Below are positions 52,568 through 61,973 of a DNA stretch of 64,000 nt, one piece after another. This stretch comes from Nitratiruptor sp. SB155-2 (GTDB taxonomy: Bacteria; Campylobacterota; Campylobacteria; Campylobacterales; Nitratiruptoraceae): NCBI RefSeq assembly GCF_000010325.1, contig NC_009662.1, forward strand, positions 1,570,501 to 1,634,500, written 5' to 3'. The position numbers and the translations under genes were made by a program. The notes under the pieces were generated by a model. The model did no database searches. It had not been told where the DNA came from and saw only the letters and a program-made list of their open reading frames with translations. Every line of letters starts with the position of its first letter. Positions within the stretch are counted from its first letter, which is position 1.

Positions 52568-54004
52568 CTATTTTTTCAGATGTTTTTGATAGATATCCCA
52601 ACGCGGGAAGACGAAGATGGTGTTTCTGTACACTGCGATCTTTTTTGGATCATCCACCGCATAGGCTTTGATCTTGATTGGGATCGGTGTATCTTTTTTG
52701 CTGTTTTTCACCAATACTTTGTCTGTATAGAGCACCACAACCTTTTTCACTTTTTTGCCAGGAATGACAGTAAACGGTTTTCGTGGCCGCTCGATCTTGA
52801 TATCTTTGTTGTTGACTACTTCGAAGTAGTATTTATGTTTTTGTCGCTCTGTGTTTTGGAACAAGAAGACGTAAGTGTTTTTCACTTTGCCGTCTGGTTC
52901 TATTTTATAGAGCTGGCTTGTCCTGTTGATGTTAAGAAGCATATGCTCTTTTTTGCTTCCCATCCAGAACAGAGCCACGAATGCGATGGTGAGCATCACG
53001 ATGTAGGCGATGATTCGAAATCGAAAGACTCGGGTTGGTTTACCACTCTCTAGTGCGTAGTAGCTTGTCCAGCGTACCAGGCTCTCTTTTCCAAGTGCCC
53101 CCATCACTTTCGTACAGGCGTCTGCGCACTCCAAGCAGTTGATGCACTCTAGCTGCATCCCTTTTCGGATATCGATATGGGTAGGACACACTTTGACGCA
53201 AGATTCACACAAGGTACACTCTGCATCCTCTTTTTGGGATTTGAGCTCTTTTTTGTTGTGCACGATCAGGTTACCATGTTCATCGTAGATTCTTCCGCCC
53301 CGTTTATAGTCATACACTGTCTGGAAGGTATCTTCATCGTACAGCACAGACTGTACTCTTGCGTATGGACAGATGTAGATACAAAAATTCTCTTTGATGA
53401 ACACCACGTCCGCGATCAAGAATAGAGCGATCCCTACCCAAAATCCCATCAAGATCGTATGGTTGGCCGGATCTTGGATATATCTGATGAAGTCTTCCGG
53501 TGGAACGAAGTACCACAGAAAATCTGCCGCCGCGATGAATGCGAGAACGGACCAGATGAGAATCGCGATCACTTTTTTGACTTTATTCTCCGGTTTACTC
53601 ATATCCGGTTCGATCTGTTTATTGCTGATCCGTTTTCTCAAGTGCAGCAGTTTCGTTTCGATCAGATCTCTATAGATCACTCTGAAAATAGTCTGTGGAC
53701 AGCTCCATCCGCACCATACCCGACCACCAAGGGTGGTGATGAAAAAGATCCCGAAAAACAGAATCCATAGCAAAAACGGCATTAGGTACAGTTCTTGCAT
53801 ATCGAACCGTACGAAAAAAAGATGCAGCTGCATATGATCGAAGTTCAATAGAAAAAAGTGGTTCCCGTTTATTCGTATCCAGGGCAGCACCAAGCTTACG
53901 ATCGTAACAATCGCAAACATCACGTACCGCTTGTACCTGTATGGTACCCAGTTCTTCAGGTACTCTTTGGCTCGGTTTTTAGGTGCTGCACCTGCTGTTG
54001 CCAT
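52568..54004 (-). CDS. ccoG: Cytochrome c oxidase accessory protein CcoG (RdxA)
   Basis: 478 residues. Several N-terminal membrane helices and VWCGWSCPQTIFRVIYRDLIE, then two ferredoxin-type [4Fe-4S] motifs (CTLCESCVKVCPTH and CINCLECADACTKV), a further helix, and a C-terminal Ig-like FixG domain. CcoG acts as a copper reductase during cbb3 maturation. It lies directly after the DUF4006 gene. Confidence 0.95.
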   Translation of the reverse strand: MATAGAAPKNRAKEYLKNWVPYRYKRYVMFAIVTIVSLVLPWIRINGNHFFLLNFDHMQLHLFFVRFDMQELYLMPFLLWILFFGIFFITTLGGRVWCGWSCPQTIFRVIYRDLIETKLLHLRKRISNKQIEPDMSKPENKVKKVIAILIWSVLAFIAAADFLWYFVPPEDFIRYIQDPANHTILMGFWVGIALFLIADVVFIKENFCIYICPYARVQSVLYDEDTFQTVYDYKRGGRIYDEHGNLIVHNKKELKSQKEDAECTLCESCVKVCPTHIDIRKGMQLECINCLECADACTKVMGALGKESLVRWTSYYALESGKPTRVFRFRIIAYIVMLTIAFVALFWMGSKKEHMLLNINRTSQLYKIEPDGKVKNTYVFLFQNTERQKHKYYFEVVNNKDIKIERPRKPFTVIPGKKVKKVVVLYTDKVLVKNSKKDTPIPIKIKAYAVDDPKKIAVYRNTIFVFPRWDIYQKHLKK

Positions 54005-54005
54005 C

Positions 54006-54266
54006 TTACTTCTCTACGAATTGATATTTATGCTTCACGTCTCCACCAACTGGGTGACCATGTACGACAATATGCTTTTCATTTTCAAGATCAGGACCAA
54101 ACATTTTGATTCCGAAAGGATCTTTCACTTCATAATATTGCTGTGCTGTCGCATTTTGTGTTTTTATAGCAGCAGTTGTCAAAAAAGCAAGAATGCTCAG
54201 GAGCAGAGCTACAGCGATAAAATATCCAGTAAGTCCATGAAAAGACCAAATACTTCTGTTTTCCAT
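54006..54266 (-). CDS. DUF4006 small membrane protein of the cbb3 operon
   Basis: 86 residues from ATG 54266, with GGAG nine bases upstream within the ccoP stop region. N-terminal SIWSFHGLTGYFIAVALLLS is the DUF4006 signature, with one membrane helix. This family is restricted largely to Campylobacterota cco operons and probably contributes to the oxidase. Confidence 0.85.
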   Translation of the reverse strand: MENRSIWSFHGLTGYFIAVALLLSILAFLTTAAIKTQNATAQQYYEVKDPFGIKMFGPDLENEKHIVVHGHPVGGDVKHKYQFVEK

Positions 54267-54267
54267 C

Positions 54268-55113
54268 TTACGCTCCTTCACTTAGTGACCGAATATATGT
54301 GGCCACCGCTTTTTGTTGTACTGGAGTGAGTCTCCCTTTAAAAGCCGGCATCTTACCGATAACTCCGTGTTTACCATTCTCAAGTACATGAGTTATCACT
54401 GTGTCGTCATACTCTCTCAAGTTAGGAGCCATGCCGTTCATACCTCGTCCATCTGGACCGTGACAACTAGCACATGTGCTTTGGAAAAGTTCTGCACCTT
54501 TGTCATTGCCTTTGAAGCCATTTGCAACATATTCTGCAACCGCTTCAGCATCTGCGCCACTCAAAAGTCCCGGAGGCATCATTCCCATAGGGTACCCAAG
54601 TTGACCGTTTGGATTTCCTATTGCAGCAGAACCTTGCTCGATAACACTTAGGACACTTTTTTTCAAAAGTCGTCTTGTCAAATCTTGCGCTTTTCCTTCG
54701 ATTCCTGTTCCGTCAATTCCGTGACAAGGAGAACATTGAACCAAAAAGACACCCTCACCCATTCCAAGAAGGTCCTCTTTTGTCGGATTAGCCCATTTAC
54801 TTTCAAATTTTGCGTTATAGGTTTTTACCTCTTTGTTGTATTCACCGATTTGTGAATAAGCGTTGAGCGGATATCCAACAAGCCAGTACCATGCGCCCCA
54901 GATAATGGTTCCCATGAATGCCAATGACCAACCGATTGGAGAGTTGTTTTTATATTCACCGATGCCATCCCAGTTCTCTTCCTTGAGAACCCCTTCACTT
55001 TTACCTTCTTTGATCTGCTTGAAATATTTCGCTGCAACACCGATTACAATGATCAAGATCGCGGCAGCACCAAGCAGAGCCAACTGGTTGACCTGATCGC
55101 TTAACCAATTCAT
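54268..55113 (-). CDS. ccoP: cbb3 oxidase diheme cytochrome c subunit CcoP
   Basis: 281 residues: two N-terminal membrane helices (about 10-28 and 60-80), then two heme c domains with CSPCH and CASCH. It accepts electrons from periplasmic cytochromes and passes them to CcoO/CcoN. Met ligands are probably in YPMGMMPPG and GKMPAFKGRL. One base overlaps ccoQ. Confidence 0.96.
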   Translation of the reverse strand: MNWLSDQVNQLALLGAAAILIIVIGVAAKYFKQIKEGKSEGVLKEENWDGIGEYKNNSPIGWSLAFMGTIIWGAWYWLVGYPLNAYSQIGEYNKEVKTYNAKFESKWANPTKEDLLGMGEGVFLVQCSPCHGIDGTGIEGKAQDLTRRLLKKSVLSVIEQGSAAIGNPNGQLGYPMGMMPPGLLSGADAEAVAEYVANGFKGNDKGAELFQSTCASCHGPDGRGMNGMAPNLREYDDTVITHVLENGKHGVIGKMPAFKGRLTPVQQKAVATYIRSLSEGA

Positions 55114-55319
55114 TATGACTCCTTCTTGTTTTCTTCTTCTATAGGCTCTACAGGCTTGGATGTAAGCTCGTCATCGAGCGCCATCTTCCCATACTTCTCG
55201 TAGTCCCGCTCCCCCTTTTTCTCACTACGATAGAGATGGATAATGTATCCATACAGGACGAATGTCAAAAAAATGATAAGGGCAAGATAGAGTACGCCCT
55301 GTATGAGTCGTGCATCCAT
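55113..55319 (-). CDS. ccoQ: cbb3 oxidase small subunit CcoQ
   Basis: 68 residues with one membrane helix (GVLYLALIIFLTFVLYGYIIHLY) and a charged C-terminal tail. CcoQ stabilises the complex. It sits between ccoO and ccoP in the standard order. Confidence 0.88.
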   Translation of the reverse strand: MDARLIQGVLYLALIIFLTFVLYGYIIHLYRSEKKGERDYEKYGKMALDDELTSKPVEPIEEENKKES

Positions 55320-55322
55320 CTG

Positions 55323-56006
55323 CTACTGCAACCTATTCAAATATGCAATGAGTGCAACTATTTCAGGGATTTTTCCCTGCTTAACCATATCCACAAGATC
55401 CTGTCGCTTCGTTTCCTCAGCAACTTTCAAAGCATATTTCAGTGCTCTTTGTTTCGCCTCTTCAAAACTACCAAGAGGAACGTCTACTTTTCCGTCACCG
55501 TCCAAGTCTTTATCATAAGGGACATTGAACACTTTTTTCACTGTTAAAGCTTCTGCGTACGCAGTTTCAAGATCGGTTACATTTTTAAACATATGTTTGT
55601 ATGCTGGCATGATAGATCCAGGAACAACACTTGTTGGATCCCACATATGGTTTGCATGCCAATCACTCGTTCGGTAGTTTCCTACTCTGTGAAGATCCGG
55701 TCCAGTTCTTTTGGATCCCCAAAGAAATGGTCTATCGTATGCATATTCACCATTGAGGCTATACATACCATATCTATCTGTTTCACTTTTAAACGGTCGA
55801 ATAAGCTGCGAGTGACATGCGTTACAGCTATCTTTGATATAGACTTGTCGGCCTGCGAGTTCAAGCAAACTATAAGGCTTTGCTCCAGCCACAGGGCGAG
55901 ACTGCTGGGCGAAATCTGGAACGATTTCGATAAGCCCAGCAAATGCGATCACAACAAAAACGCCAACGGCGAAGAAGAACGGATTTCTTTCTAACCATCC
56001 AAACAT
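55323..56006 (-). CDS. ccoO: cbb3 oxidase monoheme cytochrome c subunit CcoO
   Basis: 227 residues: membrane anchor at about 9-28, heme motif CNACH near 58-62 in YIKDSCNACHSQLIRPFKSE, and the SKRTGPDLHRVGNYRTSDWH and SIMPAYKHMF segments characteristic of CcoO. Confidence 0.97.
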   Translation of the reverse strand: MFGWLERNPFFFAVGVFVVIAFAGLIEIVPDFAQQSRPVAGAKPYSLLELAGRQVYIKDSCNACHSQLIRPFKSETDRYGMYSLNGEYAYDRPFLWGSKRTGPDLHRVGNYRTSDWHANHMWDPTSVVPGSIMPAYKHMFKNVTDLETAYAEALTVKKVFNVPYDKDLDGDGKVDVPLGSFEEAKQRALKYALKVAEETKRQDLVDMVKQGKIPEIVALIAYLNRLQ

Positions 56007-56015
56007 GCTGCCTCC

Positions 56016-57479
56016 TTATGCTGCCATCGGTGAAGCGAATTGAGGTTCTTTCTCGATCGCTTTTGCCGCTGTCATAGTTTTATAGAAATTGTAAGCCCAC
56101 ATAAATAGACCTATGAAATAGAACAGACCCCCGATACCTCGAAGTGTATAGTATGGATGAAGTACTGTTACCGTATCGATGAATGAGTAGGCAAGGTTAC
56201 CGTACTGGTCAACAGCTCGCCACATCATACCTTGAGTAATACCGGCAATCCACATGCTTGAGAAGTAAAGCACGATTCCGGTAGTTTGGAGCCAGAACTG
56301 CATTTCAAGAAGTTTTTTACTGTAAATCTCTCGTTTGAAAAATCGTGGAGCCATATGCATAATAGCTGCAATAATCATGAATCCAACCCATCCAAGAGTA
56401 CCGTCGTGAACGTGTCCTGGAATCCAGTCAGTAAAGTGTGCAAGAGCGTTTACTGATTTGATTGATTGAATTGGGCCTTCAAGTGTACTAAGCATATAGA
56501 AAGTTGAAGCAAGAACCATGAACTTGATAAGAGGATTCTCTTTGAGTTGTCCCCATTCACCTTTCATAGTCAAAAGCATGTTAAGTGCACTACCCCAAGA
56601 TGGCAAGATAAGGATAACTGAGAATACAGATCCCATAGTCTGCATCCAATCAGGCACTGTAGAGTAGATCAAATGGTGTCCACCAGCCCAAAGGTATACG
56701 AACATCAATCCCCAGAAAGAAAGAAGAGAGAGTTTGTATGAATAGACAGGCTGACCAGATTCTTTTGGAAGGTAGTAGTAGATCATCGCAATGATAGGTA
56801 CCGTGAAAACAAATGCAACCGCATTGTGTCCAAACCACCATTGTACCATCGCATCATTTGTTCCAGCATACATACTGACTGAATGCAATGGGTCTCCCAT
56901 ACCAGTAATAAGGTATGTTGGTACTTCCATGTTGTTGAAAAGATAGAGCATTGCAACACCGAGGAATGTCGCGATGTAGTACCACATAGAGATGTAAAGA
57001 GTTTTTTCTCTTCTGATACCAATAAGACCAAAAATGCTGATACCCCAAAGAACCCAAATGAGTACGACTAAAATATCAAGAGGCCACTCGAACTGTGCAT
57101 ACTCTTTAGATGTCGTATATCTTGCAAGCAAAGAGACAACTGCCAAAAGTGCAGTAATGAAGTAGAGCCAAAAATGCAGCTTACCTACTGCCATCAAAAA
57201 CTTGCTCTCAGCAAGACTCACCTTCAATACTCTTTGGCCCACATAGTACCATGTAGCCCAAATACCACTAAGCGTAAAGCCGTATGCCACTACATTTGTG
57301 TGGATTGGTCGAAGTCGACTAAAGAGAGTATACTCTCCGGCAACATAATTGAGCTCTGGAAAAGCCAATTCAAAGGCGATCCATACGCCTATTCCCATCC
57401 CCAATATACCGAACAAAATGGCCAGATAGCTAAACCATTTTGCAACGGTATAATCGTACTCGATTGCAGGATTTTGCAT
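56016..57479 (-). CDS. ccoN: cbb3 oxidase catalytic subunit CcoN
   Basis: 487 residues, about 12 membrane helices, with the heme-copper site. Histidines are visible in RPIHTNVVAYGF (low-spin heme), WWFGHNAVAFVF (CuB) and GHHLIYSTVPDW (CuB), and in DWIPGHVHDGTLGWVG. High-affinity oxygen reduction suits a microaerophile. First gene of the cco operon. Confidence 0.97.
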   Translation of the reverse strand: MQNPAIEYDYTVAKWFSYLAILFGILGMGIGVWIAFELAFPELNYVAGEYTLFSRLRPIHTNVVAYGFTLSGIWATWYYVGQRVLKVSLAESKFLMAVGKLHFWLYFITALLAVVSLLARYTTSKEYAQFEWPLDILVVLIWVLWGISIFGLIGIRREKTLYISMWYYIATFLGVAMLYLFNNMEVPTYLITGMGDPLHSVSMYAGTNDAMVQWWFGHNAVAFVFTVPIIAMIYYYLPKESGQPVYSYKLSLLSFWGLMFVYLWAGGHHLIYSTVPDWMQTMGSVFSVILILPSWGSALNMLLTMKGEWGQLKENPLIKFMVLASTFYMLSTLEGPIQSIKSVNALAHFTDWIPGHVHDGTLGWVGFMIIAAIMHMAPRFFKREIYSKKLLEMQFWLQTTGIVLYFSSMWIAGITQGMMWRAVDQYGNLAYSFIDTVTVLHPYYTLRGIGGLFYFIGLFMWAYNFYKTMTAAKAIEKEPQFASPMAA

Positions 57480-57499
57480 CTAATACCTCCTAATAGATT

Positions 57500-57515
57500 T
57501 GTCACTATTTTGACA
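57500..57515. promoter_or_regulatory. Palindrome in the ccoN leader
   Basis: TGTCA-N6-TGACA, a 5-6-5 inverted repeat between the ccoN ribosome site and the -10 box. Spacing is that of Crp/Fnr-family operators, though the half-site is not the classical one. A repressor position is implied. Confidence 0.4.
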
Positions 57516-57527
57516 TTACACAAAGAA

Positions 57528-57533
57528 ATTATA
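57528..57533 (-). promoter_or_regulatory. -10 box of the ccoNOQP operon
   Basis: A perfect TATAAT on the minus strand, 49 bases before the ccoN start, within the 118-base gap after the response-regulator gene. Confidence 0.5.
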
Positions 57534-57597
57534 GGAAAAAGAAGTTATGATGAAGCTTAAATGATGGAATTTTTTATTTAGTGTAAAAAGCTAAGGT

Positions 57598-58281
57598 TCA
57601 ATTAAATTCTATACTGTATCCCAAACCCGAATAGTTTTTGATCAACTCTTTGTAGGTTTTTTGCCGAACTCTTTTAACAAGGGTTCTCAGTGCATTGTTT
57701 GAGCACTCTTCATCTTCCCAGATCGTCTCTTCGATTGTCTGTATCGGAACGATTTGTCCTGCATGATCCAGTAATAGATCAAGGAGTTTTTTCTCCTTTT
57801 TTGTTAATTTACTTACATTATTATTATGTACTATTTTTGCCTCTGAAGCTATGTATTGAAACCCTTGCCCCAGGTCATACACTTTTTTTGCATATTTTTT
57901 TTCGAGAAGTTCGCAAATATTTCTTTTTAACTCTTCAGGATCGACCGGTTTTATCAAATAACGACTCACCCCAGCGTCAATAGCTTTTAAAAGCCGCTCT
58001 TTTTCACTATATGCCGTAAGCATAACGACAACTGTTTGCTCATCTTTCTCTTTTACATTATGTACAAAATCGAGACCATCCCGTTTTTCTCCAAGCTCAA
58101 TATCGCTTATTATTAGATCATACTTATGCTCTTCCTGAAGCTTTTTGGCTTCATTGAGATTGGCCGCGACATCAAACCTTTGAAACACGCCTGAAAATAT
58201 CTCTTTCATAAGATTTCTAATTGTCTCTTCATCTTCAATATAAAGGGCTTTCACTCCTTTTAACAATGATTCACAAACCAT
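57598..58281 (-). CDS. OmpR-type response regulator
   Basis: 227 residues. Receiver domain with phosphoacceptor D60 in LIISDIEL, acidic pair in YIEDEE at 14-19, and conserved Lys in YLIKPVDPEEL; then a winged-helix DNA-binding domain (LTKKEKKLLDLLLDHAGQIV; NALRTLVKRVRQK). The 11-base overlap with the histidine kinase gene makes it a cognate pair. It lies directly upstream of ccoN, so it may regulate the cbb3 operon; this is inferred. Confidence 0.93.
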   Translation of the reverse strand: MVCESLLKGVKALYIEDEETIRNLMKEIFSGVFQRFDVAANLNEAKKLQEEHKYDLIISDIELGEKRDGLDFVHNVKEKDEQTVVVMLTAYSEKERLLKAIDAGVSRYLIKPVDPEELKRNICELLEKKYAKKVYDLGQGFQYIASEAKIVHNNNVSKLTKKEKKLLDLLLDHAGQIVPIQTIEETIWEDEECSNNALRTLVKRVRQKTYKELIKNYSGLGYSIEFN

Positions 58282-59809
58282 TCTTTTCCTTTTTCAATCG
58301 AATCATAAAGCTCGCACCCTCTTGTTTGTTTTGCACAAAAAGCCCCCCTTCCATACTCTCTTCTATGATCATTTTGGACATATAGAGCCCAAGACCCGTG
58401 CCCTTTTTGCTCTTTTTCGTTGTAAAATATGGTTCAAATATTTTATCTAAATATTCTTCTTTTATTCCACCTGCATTGTCTCGTATCTCAATTTCAACAA
58501 AATCGTTCACTGTTTGACTTTTTATTGCAATCCTTTTTTCTTTCTGCCCATCAAAAGCTTCGATTGCATTGGACAAAATATTTAAAATGACTTGAGAGAA
58601 TTCATTCTCATATCCGTAACATACAAGATTTTTTTCCATATCTAAATCAAGTTGGATATCTTTTTTCTTTATGGAACCTTCCAAAATGGAAACAGCCTGT
58701 AAAATCGCTTCATTTGGATCAAAAAGCTCTTTTTTCTTGTTCGGTCTAAAGAAGTTTTGAAAGTCGTGAATAGTCTGGGACATCTGCGAAAGGAGCTTTT
58801 TCCCTTTTTCGTAGCACGCTTGTTTCTCGTTCTCTTTTGCATAAACCATTTTATATAAAAGCAATCCCAATTCCATCAGCGGTTGCCTCCATTGATGAGC
58901 GATGTTTGCCATCATTTCTCCCATGGAGGCAAAGCGTGCCTGTTGAAACATCAAACGATCTTTCTCCCTGTTTTTCTCTACCTCCTCCTCTACCCTTTTT
59001 TCAAGTGTTGCATTGAGAACTCTCAACTCTTTTGTTTTCTCCTCCACCCTTCTTTCAAGCTCTTTATTGAGCAGTGCAAGCTCCCGCTCTTTCCTTTGCA
59101 ATCTCTCTTGTAGCTTGACACTTTCTGTGACATCGTATCGGATCGCTACAAATTCGGCAATCTCACCTTTTTGATCTAGAATTGGAATGACAGTCGTGTT
59201 GACATAGAATGTATTTCCATATTTATCGAGATTTTTTACCGTCCCTTTCCAGATTCTTTTCGCCAAAATCGTATCCCAAAACTCCTTGAATTTCGATTTT
59301 GGCACATCGGGATGTCGCACGATGTTATGATTTGATCCAACAAGTTCTGATTTGGAGTAGCCCGATATTTTGCAAAACTCTTCATTGACATAGGTGATAA
59401 TACCGTTAATATCGGTTTTTGACAAAATATTGCTGCTATCGATCGCTTTTTGATACTGTTTGAGCATAAATATCTTGTGTTGTGCCTCTTTTTTTGCGGC
59501 GATTTCACTTTTGAGATAATGAAGAAGTTTTGGAAGGCGATCCGGAAGATCTTCCAAAGCTATAAAATGCCGAACACCATATCGGTAGGCTTCATAGAGC
59601 TGATCGGCATCTTTTTTTCCAATAAATACGGTGTGTATATTGCGAAAGGAGTGGGCAATTTTAGGATCTTCATCCAAAAAGATTACATCAGCTTCTAATG
59701 TAGGAAGTTTTTGGAATTCCTCATGGGTAACAAAAATATATTCGCAATGGCACTCCATAAAATAGGATTGTAATATTTGTGGGTGATGAACAATGGCTAC
59801 TATCTTCAT
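58271..59809 (-). CDS. Soluble PAS histidine kinase with receiver-like N-terminus
   Basis: 512 residues from ATG 59809; an in-frame TTG upstream is rejected. No membrane helix. Residues 1-105 resemble a degenerate receiver (VIFLDEDP; YRYGVRHFIALEDL). A PAS domain (about 125-245) has GSNHNIVRHPDVPKSKFKEF, very close to the FAD-binding PAS of Aer. A coiled-coil then leads to the histidine box HQWRQPL with H305, and the ATPase domain has LSNAIEAF, DNAGGI and GTGLGLYMSK. A redox-sensing role is inferred. Confidence 0.9.
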   Translation of the reverse strand: MKIVAIVHHPQILQSYFMECHCEYIFVTHEEFQKLPTLEADVIFLDEDPKIAHSFRNIHTVFIGKKDADQLYEAYRYGVRHFIALEDLPDRLPKLLHYLKSEIAAKKEAQHKIFMLKQYQKAIDSSNILSKTDINGIITYVNEEFCKISGYSKSELVGSNHNIVRHPDVPKSKFKEFWDTILAKRIWKGTVKNLDKYGNTFYVNTTVIPILDQKGEIAEFVAIRYDVTESVKLQERLQRKERELALLNKELERRVEEKTKELRVLNATLEKRVEEEVEKNREKDRLMFQQARFASMGEMMANIAHQWRQPLMELGLLLYKMVYAKENEKQACYEKGKKLLSQMSQTIHDFQNFFRPNKKKELFDPNEAILQAVSILEGSIKKKDIQLDLDMEKNLVCYGYENEFSQVILNILSNAIEAFDGQKEKRIAIKSQTVNDFVEIEIRDNAGGIKEEYLDKIFEPYFTTKKSKKGTGLGLYMSKMIIEESMEGGLFVQNKQEGASFMIRLKKEKNGL

Positions 59810-59853
59810 AAAGATATTGTAGCAAAGAAGCAAACCAAAAGGTTTGCTCTATA

Positions 59854-61905
59854 TCAAAAAGTGTAGCGTAGATTTGTATAGAGATATCGTCCGGGCTCAT
59901 GAATAAGCAGTGGTACGGCTCCAGAAACAAGTGCTCGTCCTACGTAGGTATTGTTCACGGCATAATCTTGATCAAAAAGGTTGTCGACTCCTACATCAAT
60001 AGAAAATTGCGAAGAGATCTTCTTGGAAGCCTTTAGGTTCACAACCGTCCAACTTTTAATAGCCTGTTCGCCGTTGTCACTATCATAATTGTTCCATTTC
60101 GCACTGTATCGAATCTCAGCTGATGCAAAATAGTCCCCAGTATCGTAAGAATAGCTTACACTTGCATGAAATGGCGGGACCATCGCCATATCATCATCAC
60201 TTTGTCCTGCTATTTGATCATCCTTTTCACCTCGTTGATAGGCCATTTTAGCTTCAAGGAGTCCATACTCCCCAACGCTATATGCTGAATCGAAAGCCGC
60301 TCCGTAGATATGGGCATCGATATTTGTGTAGGTAAGCGTACCGGCACTATCTTTATATGCATAGATATAGTCTTTGAGATCGCTGTAAAAAAGAGTTACT
60401 CTGTAGTTGCCAACCTCTCCTAGACTTCCCTCATATCCAAAGTCGACTTCTCTGTTTTTTACCTCTTTGAGATCTGGATTACCTCTACGGACCCAAGGAT
60501 TTGTCAAATTTTTGTTATACGCTATGAAATAGAGTTCATTCGCATCCGGTACTCTTATACCTTGACCGATAGCAAAAAAGAGTGCATCTGTATCATTGAA
60601 ATGGTATTTTGCAACGACATTTGCACTAATATCATTAAAGTCTCTTGAAGTCTTGTTGCTGTAGTAATTTACCACAGGTGCAGGAATCAAAGGATTGTTG
60701 TTCCACTGGACATTAGTATCTATGTTGGTCCAGTCATACCGAATGCCAGCTTTCAGATCCCAAGAACCATATTTTCTAGTCCCTTTGATAAAAACTCCTC
60801 GGTTGATCGTATCGACATCAGGAATACGCACCTGTCTTGGTGTTTTGGAAGGTTCATTCAGGCACACTCCATTCCACCCTCTCTTGCTCACATCGATTCC
60901 TGTTTCCATATTCCAAGCACCAATCAAAAATATATTTTTAAGCTTGACGCCTTTCGTCTCGCTTTTGGCTCTATGGGTTCGATACAGCATTCCAGGTGCA
61001 TTTCTAAACTCTGTACCCATATCGTGTTTGACCCGATCATAGTAGGCGCTCAGTACCAGTTTATCCGAATAGGTAGAAAGATGTTTGATGGTATAGTCGG
61101 CATTGAGCATGATCGTCTCATCCAGCTGCGCATCCATTTGAAATGCAGGATAGAGAACATCGTTCGCTTTATCGCTGTAAAGTCTCACTTTTAACTGTTG
61201 ATTTTCATCGATGTCATAAATGAACTTTCCTCGAACTACACCTCGTTTATACGCATCCATATTCTTATATTGCTCTTTATAAGCATTTGGATTAGTCTTT
61301 CCAAGGACTGCCCAGTTTTGCTCTACAAGCGTTCTTCCAGATCCATCTTCATACTGCCCACTCGATTCTCTCACAAAACCAAGGGAAAATTTGAACTTTT
61401 CATCGCCACCGTTAAAGTTGACCGCTCCTTTTTTATAATCAAAGCTCCCGATCGTAGCCTGAATGGATCCAGAAAATCCCGGTTTTGGATCTTTTGTGAC
61501 AACATTGATCATTCCACCCATACTACCAAAATTCTCTACGTCAAACGGGCCCTCTTTGACTATCACCTTCTCAATTTGTGAAATGGAGATATGCATTGCG
61601 GGTGGATCCATTCTGTTTGGACATGCACCGTATATCTTTGCCCCGTCGATCAAAACATTTATGTCATCTCTTTTAAACCCTCGTAGCACGATATCATTGC
61701 CAATGGCACTAGCACGAACCATGTTGATTTCAGGATTGGTAGAGCTTAATATTTCGCTTAAGTCCTGCTGTCTTGTAAATTGTACCTGATCAGAGCTCAG
61801 TTTCTCCGTTTCGATACTCGATTCAACAGTAACCGTCTGGACCTGAAGCGCCTCGGCAAATAAAAGGGTAGCCAATGAAAAACACAGAACAATAGGCTTT
61901 GTCAT
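59854..61905 (-). CDS. TonB-dependent outer-membrane receptor, OprC/NosA-like (putative copper)
   Basis: 683 residues with signal peptide MTKPIVLCFSLATLLFA. The plug domain is at about 35-145 (IVLRGFKRDDINVLIDGAKI), then a 22-strand barrel ending in YTNLRYTF with terminal Phe. The plug contains ACPNRMDPP, giving a CxxxM motif at C95 and M99, and the barrel has HDM at 294-296. OprC of Pseudomonas binds copper with exactly CxxxM and HxM. Copper as cargo is therefore a good inference and fits the adjacent cbb3 oxidase genes, which need copper. Confidence 0.88.
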   Translation of the reverse strand: MTKPIVLCFSLATLLFAEALQVQTVTVESSIETEKLSSDQVQFTRQQDLSEILSSTNPEINMVRASAIGNDIVLRGFKRDDINVLIDGAKIYGACPNRMDPPAMHISISQIEKVIVKEGPFDVENFGSMGGMINVVTKDPKPGFSGSIQATIGSFDYKKGAVNFNGGDEKFKFSLGFVRESSGQYEDGSGRTLVEQNWAVLGKTNPNAYKEQYKNMDAYKRGVVRGKFIYDIDENQQLKVRLYSDKANDVLYPAFQMDAQLDETIMLNADYTIKHLSTYSDKLVLSAYYDRVKHDMGTEFRNAPGMLYRTHRAKSETKGVKLKNIFLIGAWNMETGIDVSKRGWNGVCLNEPSKTPRQVRIPDVDTINRGVFIKGTRKYGSWDLKAGIRYDWTNIDTNVQWNNNPLIPAPVVNYYSNKTSRDFNDISANVVAKYHFNDTDALFFAIGQGIRVPDANELYFIAYNKNLTNPWVRRGNPDLKEVKNREVDFGYEGSLGEVGNYRVTLFYSDLKDYIYAYKDSAGTLTYTNIDAHIYGAAFDSAYSVGEYGLLEAKMAYQRGEKDDQIAGQSDDDMAMVPPFHASVSYSYDTGDYFASAEIRYSAKWNNYDSDNGEQAIKSWTVVNLKASKKISSQFSIDVGVDNLFDQDYAVNNTYVGRALVSGAVPLLIHEPGRYLYTNLRYTF

Positions 61906-61973
61906 GTTTTTATCCTTAATATATAATTTTAGTAATTATGACAAAGAAGTGTTAAGTGGATGTTAACTGGAAG

